Assembly (NCBI RefSeq): GCF_029873215.1
Contig: NZ_CP123620.1
Span: 1,302,001 to 1,366,000, forward strand
DNA from: Nocardioides sp. BP30
GTDB taxonomy: Bacteria > Actinomycetota > Actinomycetes > Propionibacteriales > Nocardioidaceae
Direction of reading: 5' to 3'
Length of the DNA stretch: 64,000 nt
The position numbers and the translations under genes were made by a program. The notes beneath the pieces are model-generated. The model did no database searches. It saw only the letters and a program-made list of their open reading frames with translations, and was not told the origin of the DNA. Shown in pieces: positions 8,165 through 19,104 of the stretch (its first letter is position 1; each line of letters starts with the position of its first letter).

Positions 8165-8833
8165 TCAGACGCCGGCCACGTGGCCTGCGTAGAGCCAGTA
8201 GGTCTCCGCGCGGCCCTGGAGGTCGACGTCGTAGGGAACGGCCTCGGTCCGCCAGCGCCCGAAGACGTCGGCCATCGTCGCCTCGAGCTCGGCCGACTCC
8301 GCAGCGCTCCAGACCACCACCATCCCACCGGGCCGGGTCGCTCGCCGGGCCTCCTCCAGCGCCGGCGCGCGATAGAGGCCCGCGTTGGTGTCGTGCACCA
8401 GGTAGCCGGGACCGTTGTCGACGTCCAACAGCACCAGGTCGTACGCCGACGGCGCCGCTTCGGCGAGGGCGAGCGCCACGTCGGCCACCGTCACGGTGAC
8501 CCGCGGGTCCGCCAGCAGCGCCGGACCGTGCGGCACCGTGCCGTCGCGGAGCCAGTCCACCAGCGCCGGCTCGATCTCGACGACCGTCACCTCGCTCACC
8601 CGCGGATCGGCGAGCGTCGCCGCCAGGGTGAAGCCGAGGCCGAGGCCCCCGATCAGGACGCTACCGGCGTTGCCGTGCAGGCCGAGGGCCCGGGTGGCCA
8701 GCTCGCGCTCGGTCGAGGTCTCGAGGGTGTCCATCACGAACACCCCGTTGGCCCGCAGCTCCAGCGATCCGTCGTCGCGGCGCCGCAGGACCAGCTCGCC
8801 GCGCTCGGACGTGCTGCGGGCTACCTCGTCCAT
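8165..8833 (-). CDS. Spermidine synthase-like SAM-binding-fold protein
   Basis: 222 residues with a class I methyltransferase/aminopropyltransferase fold. The glycine-rich SAM-type motif is VLIGGLGLGFTLAATL (about residues 59-74), followed by acidic VTVVEIEPALV and YDLVLLDVDNGPGYLVH, as in spermidine/spermine synthase family members. The short length and lack of the full N-terminal beta domain argue against a classical SpeE, so it may be a methyltransferase-like relative. GAGGAGC precedes the ATG. It lies between the two fumarase genes on the same strand, but nothing links it to fumarate metabolism. Confidence 0.75.
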   Translation of the reverse strand: MDEVARSTSERGELVLRRRDDGSLELRANGVFVMDTLETSTERELATRALGLHGNAGSVLIGGLGLGFTLAATLADPRVSEVTVVEIEPALVDWLRDGTVPHGPALLADPRVTVTVADVALALAEAAPSAYDLVLLDVDNGPGYLVHDTNAGLYRAPALEEARRATRPGGMVVVWSAAESAELEATMADVFGRWRTEAVPYDVDLQGRAETYWLYAGHVAGV

Positions 8834-8864
8834 GGTGCTCCTCGCGGCGCACGCCCGACCGTGG

Positions 8865-10550
<1,686 letters not shown>

Positions 10551-10575
10551 GGCTCAGAACGATAACCCTCACCCC

Positions 10576-10602
10576 TGTCACAGATCGCAGCCGGTCGGTG
10601 TC
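10576..10602 (+). promoter_or_regulatory. ECF41-type promoter (TGTCACA-N16-TGTC)
   Basis: TGTCACA at 10576-10582 and TGTC at 10599-10602, separated by 16 bases, match the published ECF41 target pattern (TGTCACA and CGTC at about this spacing) except for one base in the -10. It lies 38 bases upstream of the ATG of the CMD-family gene that forms an operon with the ECF41 sigma factor, consistent with autoregulation. Confidence 0.7.
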
Positions 10603-10640
10603 TGGATGTCATCAGTCCCTCGACCGAAGGAGAAGACGAC

Positions 10641-11228
10641 ATGACCACGCGAGTCCCCGCCACCCGGATCACCGGACCGTACGGAGCGTTGGTGAAGGTG
10701 TTCGCCGGCCGGATGTTCGGCCGGGTGCCGGAGTCACTGGGTGTGATGTGGCACCACGTGCCGGCCCTGAAGGCGAGCATGGCCTACGGGCAGAAGCTGC
10801 AGAAGTGGCACGCGTGCGAGGAGCAGCTGAAGTCGTTCGCGCACATGGCGGTCGCCTCCTCCATCGGCTGCACCTGGTGCCTGGACTTCAACTACTTCCA
10901 GGCGAGCAACCGCGGTCTCGACATGGACAAGGCTCGGGAGGTCCCTCGCTGGCGCACGTCCACGGCGTTCAGCCCGCTCGAGCGTGAGGTGATGGCGTAC
11001 GCCGAGGCGATGAGCCAGACGCCGCCGGCCGTGACGGACGAGATGGTCGCCGGCCTGCTCGACCGGCTGGGGCCGCCGGCACTGCTGGAGCTGACCGCCG
11101 TGATCGGCTTCGCCAACCTGACCACCCGCGGCAACGTCGCCCTCGGCATCGAGTCGGAGGGATTCGCCGCCGCCTGCGGCCTGAAGCCGCTGGCGCAGCG
11201 ACCGGCCGGAGTAGCGTCCGAGGCATGA
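10641..11228 (+). CDS. Carboxymuconolactone decarboxylase/AhpD-family protein (ECF41 partner)
   Basis: 195 residues. The AhpD/CMD core shows the redox pair C77-x2-C80 in SIGCTWCLDFNYFQ. Family members are disulfide-based peroxidase components or decarboxylases; the CxxC form favours a thiol-redox role. GAAGGAG lies before the ATG. The stop overlaps the start of the sigma-factor gene by 4 nt (ATGA), so the two are co-translated. COE proteins (carboxymuconolactone decarboxylase, oxidoreductase or epimerase) next to ECF41 sigma factors are a described arrangement, and the upstream promoter fits that regulon. The real substrate is unknown. Confidence 0.88.
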   Translation: MTTRVPATRITGPYGALVKVFAGRMFGRVPESLGVMWHHVPALKASMAYGQKLQKWHACEEQLKSFAHMAVASSIGCTWCLDFNYFQASNRGLDMDKAREVPRWRTSTAFSPLEREVMAYAEAMSQTPPAVTDEMVAGLLDRLGPPALLELTAVIGFANLTTRGNVALGIESEGFAAACGLKPLAQRPAGVASEA

Positions 11229-12130
11229 GCGACGACCCCTTCGTCGCCCACCGCGGCCTGTTGTTCACCGTCGCCTACGAGATGCTCGGGTCGGCTGCCG
11301 ACGCCGAGGACGTGGTGCAGGAGACCTGGCTGCGGTGGGCCGCCAGGACCGAGCAGCGCGACCAGGATGAGGTGCACGATCCCCGCGCCTACCTGGTGCG
11401 CACGGTGACCCGGCAAGCGCTCAACCGGCTGCGCACGCTGGCCCGGCGCAGGGAGGAGTACGTCGGCGAGTGGCTCCCCGAACCGCTGCTCACCACGCCC
11501 GACGTGGCGGCCGACGTCGAGCTGGCCGAGAGCGTCTCGCTGGCGATGCTCACCGTGCTCGAGACGCTCACCCCCACCGAGCGCGCGGTCTTCGTGCTGC
11601 GCGAGGTCTTCGACGTTCCCTACGAGGAGATCGCCGCGGCCGTCGACAAGAGTCCCGCCGCGGTGCGCCAGATCGGTCATCGGGCGCGCTCGCACGTGGC
11701 GGCGCGCCGGCCGAGGGTGGCTGTCGACCGGCGCGAGCAGCGGGCGGTGCTGGAGCGGTTCCTCGTCGCACTCCAGGGCGGCGACGTGCAGGCGCTGATG
11801 GACGTGCTCGCGCCGGACGTGGTGCTGATCGCCGACGGCGGCGGGTTCGCCCAGGCCGCGCGCGTGCCGATCCGCGGAGCGATGAGGATCGCGACCTTCC
11901 TGCGCCACTTCCCCCGCTACGCCGCTGACACCCAGCTGCGGACGATCTGGATCAACGCCGCCCCGGCGCTGCGGATGGACGGTCCCGACCCGGTCGGCAC
12001 CTCGACGATCAGCATGGTCGTCGAGGACGGCCGGATCACCCGGCTCTACGCGGTGCGCAACCCGCACAAGCTGGGCCGGATCGCCGAGGCGACGGATCTC
12101 ACCCGCCGACCGGCGCCGGAGCGGGCATAG
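11225..12130 (+). CDS. ECF41-family RNA polymerase sigma factor with SnoaL-like C-terminal domain
   Basis: 301 residues. Sigma-70 regions 2 (ADAEDVVQETWLRW) and 4 (TPTERAVFVLREVFDVPYEEIA) are followed by a SnoaL-like extension of about 100 residues. The three ECF41 hallmarks are visible: WLPEP at residues 83-87, DGGG near 204 and an NPxKL variant, NPHKL, near 279. In ECF41 the extension replaces a separate anti-sigma factor and tunes activity. The 4-nt overlap with the CMD gene and the ECF41-like promoter before that gene support an autoregulated two-gene operon. SigJ-type is a common alternative label. Confidence 0.93.
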   Translation: MSDDPFVAHRGLLFTVAYEMLGSAADAEDVVQETWLRWAARTEQRDQDEVHDPRAYLVRTVTRQALNRLRTLARRREEYVGEWLPEPLLTTPDVAADVELAESVSLAMLTVLETLTPTERAVFVLREVFDVPYEEIAAAVDKSPAAVRQIGHRARSHVAARRPRVAVDRREQRAVLERFLVALQGGDVQALMDVLAPDVVLIADGGGFAQAARVPIRGAMRIATFLRHFPRYAADTQLRTIWINAAPALRMDGPDPVGTSTISMVVEDGRITRLYAVRNPHKLGRIAEATDLTRRPAPERA

Positions 12131-12157
12131 TCCGCCGCGCGGCGCCGTTCTGGCAGC

Positions 12158-13252
12158 GTGCACATCTACGACACGGTGGTGATCGGGGCCGGCCAGGCCG
12201 GGCTGTCGGCGTCGTACCACCTCGCGCGGCGGGGGATCGACCACGTCGTGCTCGACGCGGACGAGCGTCCGGGCGGTGCCTGGCGGCACCGCTGGGACTC
12301 GCTCACCATGGCCGACGTGCACGGTGTCGCCGACCTTCCCGACGCCCCGGCACCGGGCGGGTCCGGGGAGCGTGCCAACGTGGTGGTGCCGGCCTGGTTC
12401 GGCGACTACGAGGCGTCGCACGCGCTGCCCGTCGAGCGCCCGGTCCGGGTCGACCGGGTGACCAGCGAAGGGGAGCTTCTGGTGGTGCACGCGGGGACGC
12501 GCAGCTGGCGCGCTCCCTCGATCGTGAACGCGACCGGCACCTGGACGCGCCCGTTCGTGCCCTACTATCCGGGCGCCGACACGTTCCGCGGGGAGCAGCT
12601 GCACACCGTCGACTACCCGGGTCCCGACCACTTCCGCGGCAAGCGGGTGCTGGTGGTGGGCGGCGGCGCCTCGGCCGTGCAGTTCCTCGGCGAGCTGGCG
12701 CCGATCACCGAGACGCTGTGGGTGACGCGGCGCGAGCCGGTCTGGAACACCGGTGGCTTCGACGGTCGCGCGGCCGTCGGCCGGGTGCTCGACCGGGTCC
12801 GGGAGGGCAGGCCGCCGGCGAGCGTGGTGAGCGTGACGGGACTGGCGCTGCGGCCCCAGGAGCGGCTCGCCGAGAGCCTGGGCGCCTACCGGCGGCGGCC
12901 GATGTTCACCCGGATCGAGCCGCACGGGGTGCGCTGGGCCGACCCCGCGCCGGCCTGGGGAGCGTCGTTCGAACGCGTGGACGTGATCGTGTGGGCCACG
13001 GGCTTCCGGCCCGCGGTCGACCACCTGGCGCCGCTGCACCTGCGCACGCCGTACGGCGGGATCGCGCTGCTGGCCGGCACCTCGGACGTGCAGACAGCCG
13101 TCACCGCTGCCGCCGATCCGCGCGTGCAACTGGTCGGCTACGGACCCTCGGCCAGCACGATCGGCGCCAGCCGTGCGGGCCGGGCTGCCGCGCTCGCCGT
13201 ACGGCGCCTCCTCGCCGAGCCGGCGCCGGTCCGCGCCGAAGCCGCCGGCTGA
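12158..13252 (+). CDS. FAD/NAD(P)-dependent flavoprotein monooxygenase-like oxidoreductase
   Basis: 364 residues. The FAD-binding Rossmann motif GAGQAG (residues 10-15) is at the N-terminus and a second dinucleotide motif VVGGGASA near 165-172 binds NAD(P)H. VWATGF near 282 is the conserved flavin-containing monooxygenase/CzcO-type ATG motif. It may hydroxylate or oxidise a small lipophilic compound; no substrate can be named. It starts at GTG 12158, 27 bp after the ECF41 gene, with no clear ribosome-binding site. The short distance suggests read-through from the ECF41 operon. Confidence 0.82.
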   Translation: MHIYDTVVIGAGQAGLSASYHLARRGIDHVVLDADERPGGAWRHRWDSLTMADVHGVADLPDAPAPGGSGERANVVVPAWFGDYEASHALPVERPVRVDRVTSEGELLVVHAGTRSWRAPSIVNATGTWTRPFVPYYPGADTFRGEQLHTVDYPGPDHFRGKRVLVVGGGASAVQFLGELAPITETLWVTRREPVWNTGGFDGRAAVGRVLDRVREGRPPASVVSVTGLALRPQERLAESLGAYRRRPMFTRIEPHGVRWADPAPAWGASFERVDVIVWATGFRPAVDHLAPLHLRTPYGGIALLAGTSDVQTAVTAAADPRVQLVGYGPSASTIGASRAGRAAALAVRRLLAEPAPVRAEAAG

Positions 13253-13267
13253 CGACCGCCGCCCCGC

Positions 13268-13287
13268 CGTCCCGCCGCGACGGGACG
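13268..13287. terminator. Hairpin between convergent genes
   Basis: CGTCCCG (13268-13274) pairs with CGGGACG (13281-13287) around a 6-nt loop. It lies between the flavoprotein stop (13252) and the facing stop of the ABC ATPase gene (13319). There is no T-tract. Confidence 0.45.
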
Positions 13288-13318
13288 CGATCGGACGGCC
13301 GAGGCGGCCTCAGGCGGC

Positions 13319-14563
13319 TCAGGCGTCCGGCGTGGTGCCAGCGGCCGGACCCGGTGCCCCGGCCAGCGCGTCCTCCCGCTCCGGGATCCGGCCGGCGCGA
13401 TCGAGGTCGACGGTCAGGTTCTCGGTCGTCTTCGGGTCGAAGAGGTGCACCTTCGCCGAGTCCATCCAGATCGTGACCTTGTCGCCCTCGCGCACCTGGC
13501 TGGAGCCGTCGAGGGTGATCACCAGCTGGGTCCTGACTACCTCGCCGTCCAGCTCCTGCTCGAGCTGGGTGAGCTGGCTCTGCACCTCCGGCGGCGCCTC
13601 GAACGGGATGTAGGCGTAGGTCTCGTTGCCCAGCCACTCCACCACGTCGACGGTCGCCTCGAAGGTGTTCGCGTCGGAGACGTCGCGCGCGTGCGGCGCC
13701 GAGGCCTCGGCGAAGCTCTCCGGCCGGATGCCCGCGATCAGCAGCCCCGAACCGGCCACCCGCTCGGCCTTCTCGGCCGGGATCTCGACCTCGCCGAAGG
13801 GCAGCTTGAGGGTGGTGCCCTCGACGGTGGCGGGCATGAAGTTCATCGGCGGGGAGCCGATGAAGCCGGCCACGAACAGGTTGGCCGGGTTGTCGTAGAG
13901 CTCGCGCGGGGTGGCCAGCTGCTGCAGGATGCCGCGCTTGAGCACCGCCACCCGATCGCCCAGCGTCATCGCCTCGATCTGATCGTGGGTGACGTAGACG
14001 GTGGTGATGCCGAGCCGCTTCTGCAGCCGGGAGATCTCGGTGCGCATCTGGCCGCGCAGCTTGGCGTCGAGGTTCGACAGCGGCTCGTCGAAGAGGAAGG
14101 CGTCGGCGTTGCGGACGATCGCGCGGCCCATCGCCACCCGCTGGCGCTGGCCGCCGGAGAGGTTGGCCGGCTTGCGCTCCAGGTGCTCGTTGAGCTCGAG
14201 CGTCTCGGCAGCAGCCCGGACCTTCTCGTCGACCTCCTTGTCCGAGGCACCGGCCAGCCGCAGTGGGAAGGCGATGTTCTCGAAGACCGTCAGGTGCGGG
14301 TAGAGCGCGTAGTTCTGGAACACCATCGCCAGGTTGCGATCGCGCGGGGCGAGGTCGTTGACCCGCCGGTCGCCGATGAGCATGTCGCCGGAGGTGATGT
14401 CCTCCAGCCCGACGATCATCCGCAGCAGGGTCGACTTCCCGCAGCCGGAGGGCCCGACCAGGATCATGAACTCCCCGTCGGCGACGTCGATGCTGACGTC
14501 GTTGACCGCCGGGAAGCCGTCGCCGTACTTCTTGACGATGTGGTTCATGGTGATGGACGCCAT
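13319..14563 (-). CDS. Sugar ABC transporter ATP-binding protein (SugC/UgpC type)
   Basis: 414 residues. ABC ATPase with Walker A GPSGCGKST (residues 37-45), signature LSGGQRQRV, Walker B FLFDEPLSNLD and a switch histidine in VYVTHDQIEAMT. A C-terminal TOBE/regulatory region is longer than usual and acidic toward its end. It energises import through the two permeases encoded just upstream in the same operon; the gap to the preceding permease gene is only 4 bp. The substrate-binding protein of the operon resembles LpqY, so trehalose or another alpha-glucoside is a plausible cargo. Confidence 0.92.
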   Translation of the reverse strand: MASITMNHIVKKYGDGFPAVNDVSIDVADGEFMILVGPSGCGKSTLLRMIVGLEDITSGDMLIGDRRVNDLAPRDRNLAMVFQNYALYPHLTVFENIAFPLRLAGASDKEVDEKVRAAAETLELNEHLERKPANLSGGQRQRVAMGRAIVRNADAFLFDEPLSNLDAKLRGQMRTEISRLQKRLGITTVYVTHDQIEAMTLGDRVAVLKRGILQQLATPRELYDNPANLFVAGFIGSPPMNFMPATVEGTTLKLPFGEVEIPAEKAERVAGSGLLIAGIRPESFAEASAPHARDVSDANTFEATVDVVEWLGNETYAYIPFEAPPEVQSQLTQLEQELDGEVVRTQLVITLDGSSQVREGDKVTIWMDSAKVHLFDPKTTENLTVDLDRAGRIPEREDALAGAPGPAAGTTPDA

Positions 14564-14567
14564 GGGG

Positions 14568-15407
14568 TCACCCCTTCACTGCGCCGGAGGTCAGGCCGGC
14601 GACGATCTTGCGCTGGAAGAGCAGGACGATGATCACGATCGGGATCGTGACGATCACCGACGCCGTGGCGAGTTGGCCGTACGGCGGGTTGAACGGGTCG
14701 CCGCCGACGAAGAAGGACATCTGCGCCGGGACGGTGCGGGCCGAGGTGGTGGAGGTCAGCGAGATCGCCAGGGCGAACTCGTTCCACGCGAAGAAGAAGG
14801 TGAGGATCGCGGCGGTGAAGACCCCCGGCGCGGCCAGCGGGACGATCACCTTGCGGAACGCCTGCCAGGGCGTGGCGCCGTCCACCTGGGCGGCCTGCTC
14901 CATCTCCCACGGGATCTCGCGGAAGAACGCCGACAGCGTCCAGATCGCCAGCGGGAGGGTGAAGGTCATGTAGGGGATGATCAGGCCGGGCCAGGTGTTG
15001 AACAGGTGGAACGTGCGCCACATGTCGAACAGCGGGCTGATCAGCGAGACCACCGGGAACATCGCGATGGCCAGCGCCAGCGAGAGCACCAGCCGCTTGC
15101 CCCTGAAGTCCAGCCGGGCGATCGCGTACGCCGCCAGCGTCGCGAAGATCACCGACAGCACGGTGGCGATGATCGCGATGCCGAAGGAGTTGCGCAGCGC
15201 GTAGAGGAAGTCGCTGTTGTTGAGGATGTCGCGGTAGTTCTGGATGGTCCAGTGCTTGGGCAGGAACTGCGGGCTGCCGGAGTTGGTCTCGTCCTGCGAC
15301 TTGAACGACAGCGACAGGATCCAGGCGACCGGCAGCAGGCACCACACCATGATCACCACGAATCCGACGCCGGTGCCGAAGAGCGTCTTGCGCGTCGTGC
15401 GGGCCAT
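14568..15407 (-). CDS. Carbohydrate ABC transporter permease (MalG/SugB type)
   Basis: 279 residues with six predicted membrane helices. The cytoplasmic EAA loop EMEQAAQVDGATPWQAFRKV, which docks on the ATPase, is clear. The start ATG (15405-15407) overlaps the stop of the preceding permease gene by one base (TGATG), so the two are translationally coupled. The open frame extends much further upstream, but that part only shadows the partner permease. Together with the MalF-type subunit it forms the transmembrane channel. Confidence 0.93.
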   Translation of the reverse strand: MARTTRKTLFGTGVGFVVIMVWCLLPVAWILSLSFKSQDETNSGSPQFLPKHWTIQNYRDILNNSDFLYALRNSFGIAIIATVLSVIFATLAAYAIARLDFRGKRLVLSLALAIAMFPVVSLISPLFDMWRTFHLFNTWPGLIIPYMTFTLPLAIWTLSAFFREIPWEMEQAAQVDGATPWQAFRKVIVPLAAPGVFTAAILTFFFAWNEFALAISLTSTTSARTVPAQMSFFVGGDPFNPPYGQLATASVIVTIPIVIIVLLFQRKIVAGLTSGAVKG

Positions 15408-16360
15408 CAGCCCTCCCCTCGGGCCCGGGCCAGGTCGACCCGGAACAGCTTGACGATGCCGAAGGCGAGCAGCAGCACTGTCAGGAACAGCAGCACCGAG
15501 AGCGCCGATCCCAGTCCGAGCTGGAACTGCTCGATCACCTGTCTGTAGGTGAGGAACGAGGACGACTCGGTGTTCTGCGCACCGCGGGTCATCACGTAGA
15601 TGTTGTCGAAGATCCGGAACGCGTCCAGCGCGCGGAAGAGCACCGCGACCATGATCGCCGCCCGCATGTTCGGCAGGATCACCTTCCACAGTCGCTGCCA
15701 CCAGGTCGCGCCGTCGACCTGGGCGGCCTCGATCATGTCCTCGGAGACCTGGGAGAGGCCGGCGAGCAGCAGCAGCGACATGAACGGCGTCGTCTTCCAG
15801 ATCTCCGAGACGATGATGGCGAACATCGCCGGCCAGTGGTGGCCGAACCAGTTCGTCGCGTCCGCGCCGGTCTGGATGCCGGGCAGCCAGGCGAACCAGC
15901 TGTTGACGAAGCCGTTGTTGAGGCTGAAGGCGAACTGCCAGGCGAAGGCCGAGACCACCGTGATGATGCCGTAGGGGATCAGGATCGAGGTCCTGATGAT
16001 GCCCCTCGCGAAGATCACCCGGTGCATCACCATCGCGAAGACGAAGCCGACGACGAGCTCGACGGCGACGCTGACCAGCATGATCACCACGGTGTTGAAC
16101 GTGTCGCGCCAGAACAGCGAGTCGGTCAGGATCGTGCCGTAGTTGCGCAGCCCCACGAACGCCCGGTCGTCGGGGGTGGTGAGCCGGTAGCGGTAGAGCG
16201 AGAGGTAGAGCGCCTGGATCATCGGCCAGGCGGTCACCACGAGCATCACGATGACGGCCGGCGCGACCAGCTTGAGCCCGAGCCGGTTCTCGGCGACCGC
16301 CCGGTCGGTGGCGGCCGGCCGCTCGCGGCGGGTCGCGGCGGTGGCGACGGTGGTGGTCAC
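15407..16360 (-). CDS. Carbohydrate ABC transporter permease (MalF/SugA type)
   Basis: 317 residues. An N-terminal cytoplasmic stretch precedes the first helix (LVAPAVIVMLVVTAWPMIQA) and six helices in total are expected. The EAA loop DMIEAAQVDGATWWQRLWKV is present. ATG 16358-16360 overlaps the stop of the binding-protein gene by 4 nt, and the next permease starts in its stop codon. The tight order binding protein, MalF-type, MalG-type, ATPase is the classic CUT1 importer layout. Confidence 0.93.
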   Translation of the reverse strand: MTTTVATAATRRERPAATDRAVAENRLGLKLVAPAVIVMLVVTAWPMIQALYLSLYRYRLTTPDDRAFVGLRNYGTILTDSLFWRDTFNTVVIMLVSVAVELVVGFVFAMVMHRVIFARGIIRTSILIPYGIITVVSAFAWQFAFSLNNGFVNSWFAWLPGIQTGADATNWFGHHWPAMFAIIVSEIWKTTPFMSLLLLAGLSQVSEDMIEAAQVDGATWWQRLWKVILPNMRAAIMVAVLFRALDAFRIFDNIYVMTRGAQNTESSSFLTYRQVIEQFQLGLGSALSVLLFLTVLLLAFGIVKLFRVDLARARGEG

Positions 16361-17622
16361 AGCAGGCTCCTTCCGTGCAGAACGTCACTGATGAACGCCG
16401 CGGAGGCGGCCGGCGTGCCCTGGTTCACCGATGCCGGCGGGTGCCAGGTGGACTGCAGGGCGCCGGAGATGTCGCTCCAGTACGGCGTGGCGGGCCGCGG
16501 GCCGGCGTCGGTGACGCTCTGCTGGAACAGCTTGAGCAGGTCGGCGGGGTAGGCCTTCTGCAGCGCGGGGTAGGCGTAGCCGGCGGCGCTGGCGGGCATG
16601 TTGCCCTCGGCCACGGCGTACTTGCCCTGACTGGTCGGGGAGGTGAGGCACTTCACCGCCGCCATGTCGAGGGCGACGTGGTGGGAGTACTTGCTGACGC
16701 CGATGCCGATGCCGCCGTACGGCGGGCGCGACGTCTTGCCCGCGACCGTCTCGGGGTAGCGGGCGTAGCCGAGGTCGTCGCCCATCGCCTTGCTGTGCGC
16801 GCTGTAGATGTAGGTCCAGTTCGTCAGGAAGCCGCCGCTGGCCGAGGCGAAGGTCGACTCCGACTGGCCCTCCTGGGCGATCGAGAGGTCCGGTGGCGTC
16901 GCGGCGCTGTGGGCGAGCTTCTGGACCACGGCCGCGGCGGCGCGGCCGGCGGCGGAGTCGATGTCGATCTTCGCGTCCACGCCCTTGGTGAGGTCGCTGA
17001 CGATCTCACCGCCGGCCCCCATCACGAGCGCGTTGATCAGGACGACGTAGCCCTCGTACTTGTTCGCCTGGACGGCCACCTTCGTGCCCGTCTTCGCGGC
17101 GGCGTCGATGATCTGCGCCCAGGTGACGGGCTGGCTCATGTCCAGCCCGGCCTTCTGGGCGACCGACTTGTGGTACCAGAGCACCTGGGTGTTGGACCAG
17201 AACGGCGCCACCGCCAGCTTGCCGTTCCAGCTCGAGGCGTCGACCGCGCCCTTGAACGACTGGGCCTTCAGGCTGGCCTGCAGGGCGGCGGGGATGGTCG
17301 CCAGGTAGCCGGCGTTGGCCAGCTCGGCGGTGTAGGCCGGGTCGAGGCTCATCAGGTCGATGGAGCTGTCGTGGGCGTTGAGCCGTCGGGCGAGCTGGAC
17401 CCGCTGCTGGGTGGCGTCCTGGGGAAGCGTCTGCGTGGTGATCGTGTAGCGCGAGGTGCTGCAGGCCTTGGCCAGCGCCGCCTGCCCCCCGTTGTCCGGG
17501 TTGGTGTACCAGATGATCTCCGGCTTGCTGCCGCTCGCTGCGCTGCAGGCCGCCAGCGTGGTCGACGCCAGCGCGGCGGCCAGGCCGACAGCGAGCCCTC
17601 GTGTTCGTCGCGGTCCCCTCAT
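16357..17622 (-). CDS. LpqY-like sugar-binding lipoprotein of an ABC importer
   Basis: 421 residues. The signal peptide ends in lipobox LAAC with C26 as the lipidated residue, so the mature protein is anchored outside the membrane. The body looks like a CUT1 solute-binding protein. Stretches such as QQRVQLARRLNAHDSSIDLM, SNTQVLWYHKS, VAVQANKYEGYVVLINALVM and DAGPRPATPYWSDIS resemble mycobacterial LpqY, the trehalose-binding component of LpqY-SugABC, as I recall it. Trehalose is therefore the best guess, not a certainty. It heads a four-gene operon with two permeases and an ATPase. Confidence 0.85.
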   Translation of the reverse strand: MRGPRRTRGLAVGLAAALASTTLAACSAASGSKPEIIWYTNPDNGGQAALAKACSTSRYTITTQTLPQDATQQRVQLARRLNAHDSSIDLMSLDPAYTAELANAGYLATIPAALQASLKAQSFKGAVDASSWNGKLAVAPFWSNTQVLWYHKSVAQKAGLDMSQPVTWAQIIDAAAKTGTKVAVQANKYEGYVVLINALVMGAGGEIVSDLTKGVDAKIDIDSAAGRAAAAVVQKLAHSAATPPDLSIAQEGQSESTFASASGGFLTNWTYIYSAHSKAMGDDLGYARYPETVAGKTSRPPYGGIGIGVSKYSHHVALDMAAVKCLTSPTSQGKYAVAEGNMPASAAGYAYPALQKAYPADLLKLFQQSVTDAGPRPATPYWSDISGALQSTWHPPASVNQGTPAASAAFISDVLHGRSLL

Positions 17623-17732
17623 CGCCCCGCTCCTTCCCCGATGTCGCGCCGTCGGCGACAGTGACCCATGTCACAGGTGTAAACCCTGAGGCCGCTGACG
17701 TCCAGTGTTGAAACTGTTCCCGGTTGAGACGC

Positions 17733-17788
17733 CGGCATGCCTATGGGGGCATGCCGTACAGTGATCCGCGCCACAGCTGTGGCATCAC
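17733..17788. promoter_or_regulatory. Palindrome-rich operator region between importer operon and second ATPase gene
   Basis: CGGCATGCC (17733-17741) and GGCATGCCG (17748-17756) form a perfect 9-bp inverted repeat; each arm contains the self-palindrome GGCATGCC. Fourteen bases on, GCCACAGCTGTGGC (17770-17783) is a perfect 14-bp palindrome, flanked by GTGAT (17761-17765) and ATCAC (17784-17788). The region lies between divergent genes and suits one or two dimeric regulators controlling sugar uptake. The regulator is not encoded nearby. Confidence 0.55.
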
Positions 17789-17838
17789 TTCACAACGGAT
17801 CGTCCGGCACGTACCTGCCGGTGAAGGAGCAACTCAAC

Positions 17839-18921
<1,083 letters not shown>

Positions 18922-18923
18922 GT

Positions 18924-18967
18924 CGACCCGTCACCTGGTGACACGCGAGACGTCGGAGAATGGCGTT
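18924..18967 (+). repeat. 22-bp-period post-stop repeat, array C (about 2 units)
   Basis: Units start at 18924 (CGACCCGTCACC) and 18946 (CGAGACGTCGGA), exactly 22 bp apart. The array begins two bases after the stop of the ATPase gene, in the same orientation. It is more diverged than array A. Confidence 0.65.
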
Positions 18968-19104
18968 CGAGTAGTCAGCGGGTGACCGACGGATCGGCCC
19001 TGAAAGGGGCAGAAACCGTCCACAGGTACGCCGAGCGGCGCCGTTGTCCACAGCCTCAGCGATGAGCCTGGAGGGCAGCGGCGCCTTTCGTCATCGTGGC
19101 GGGC

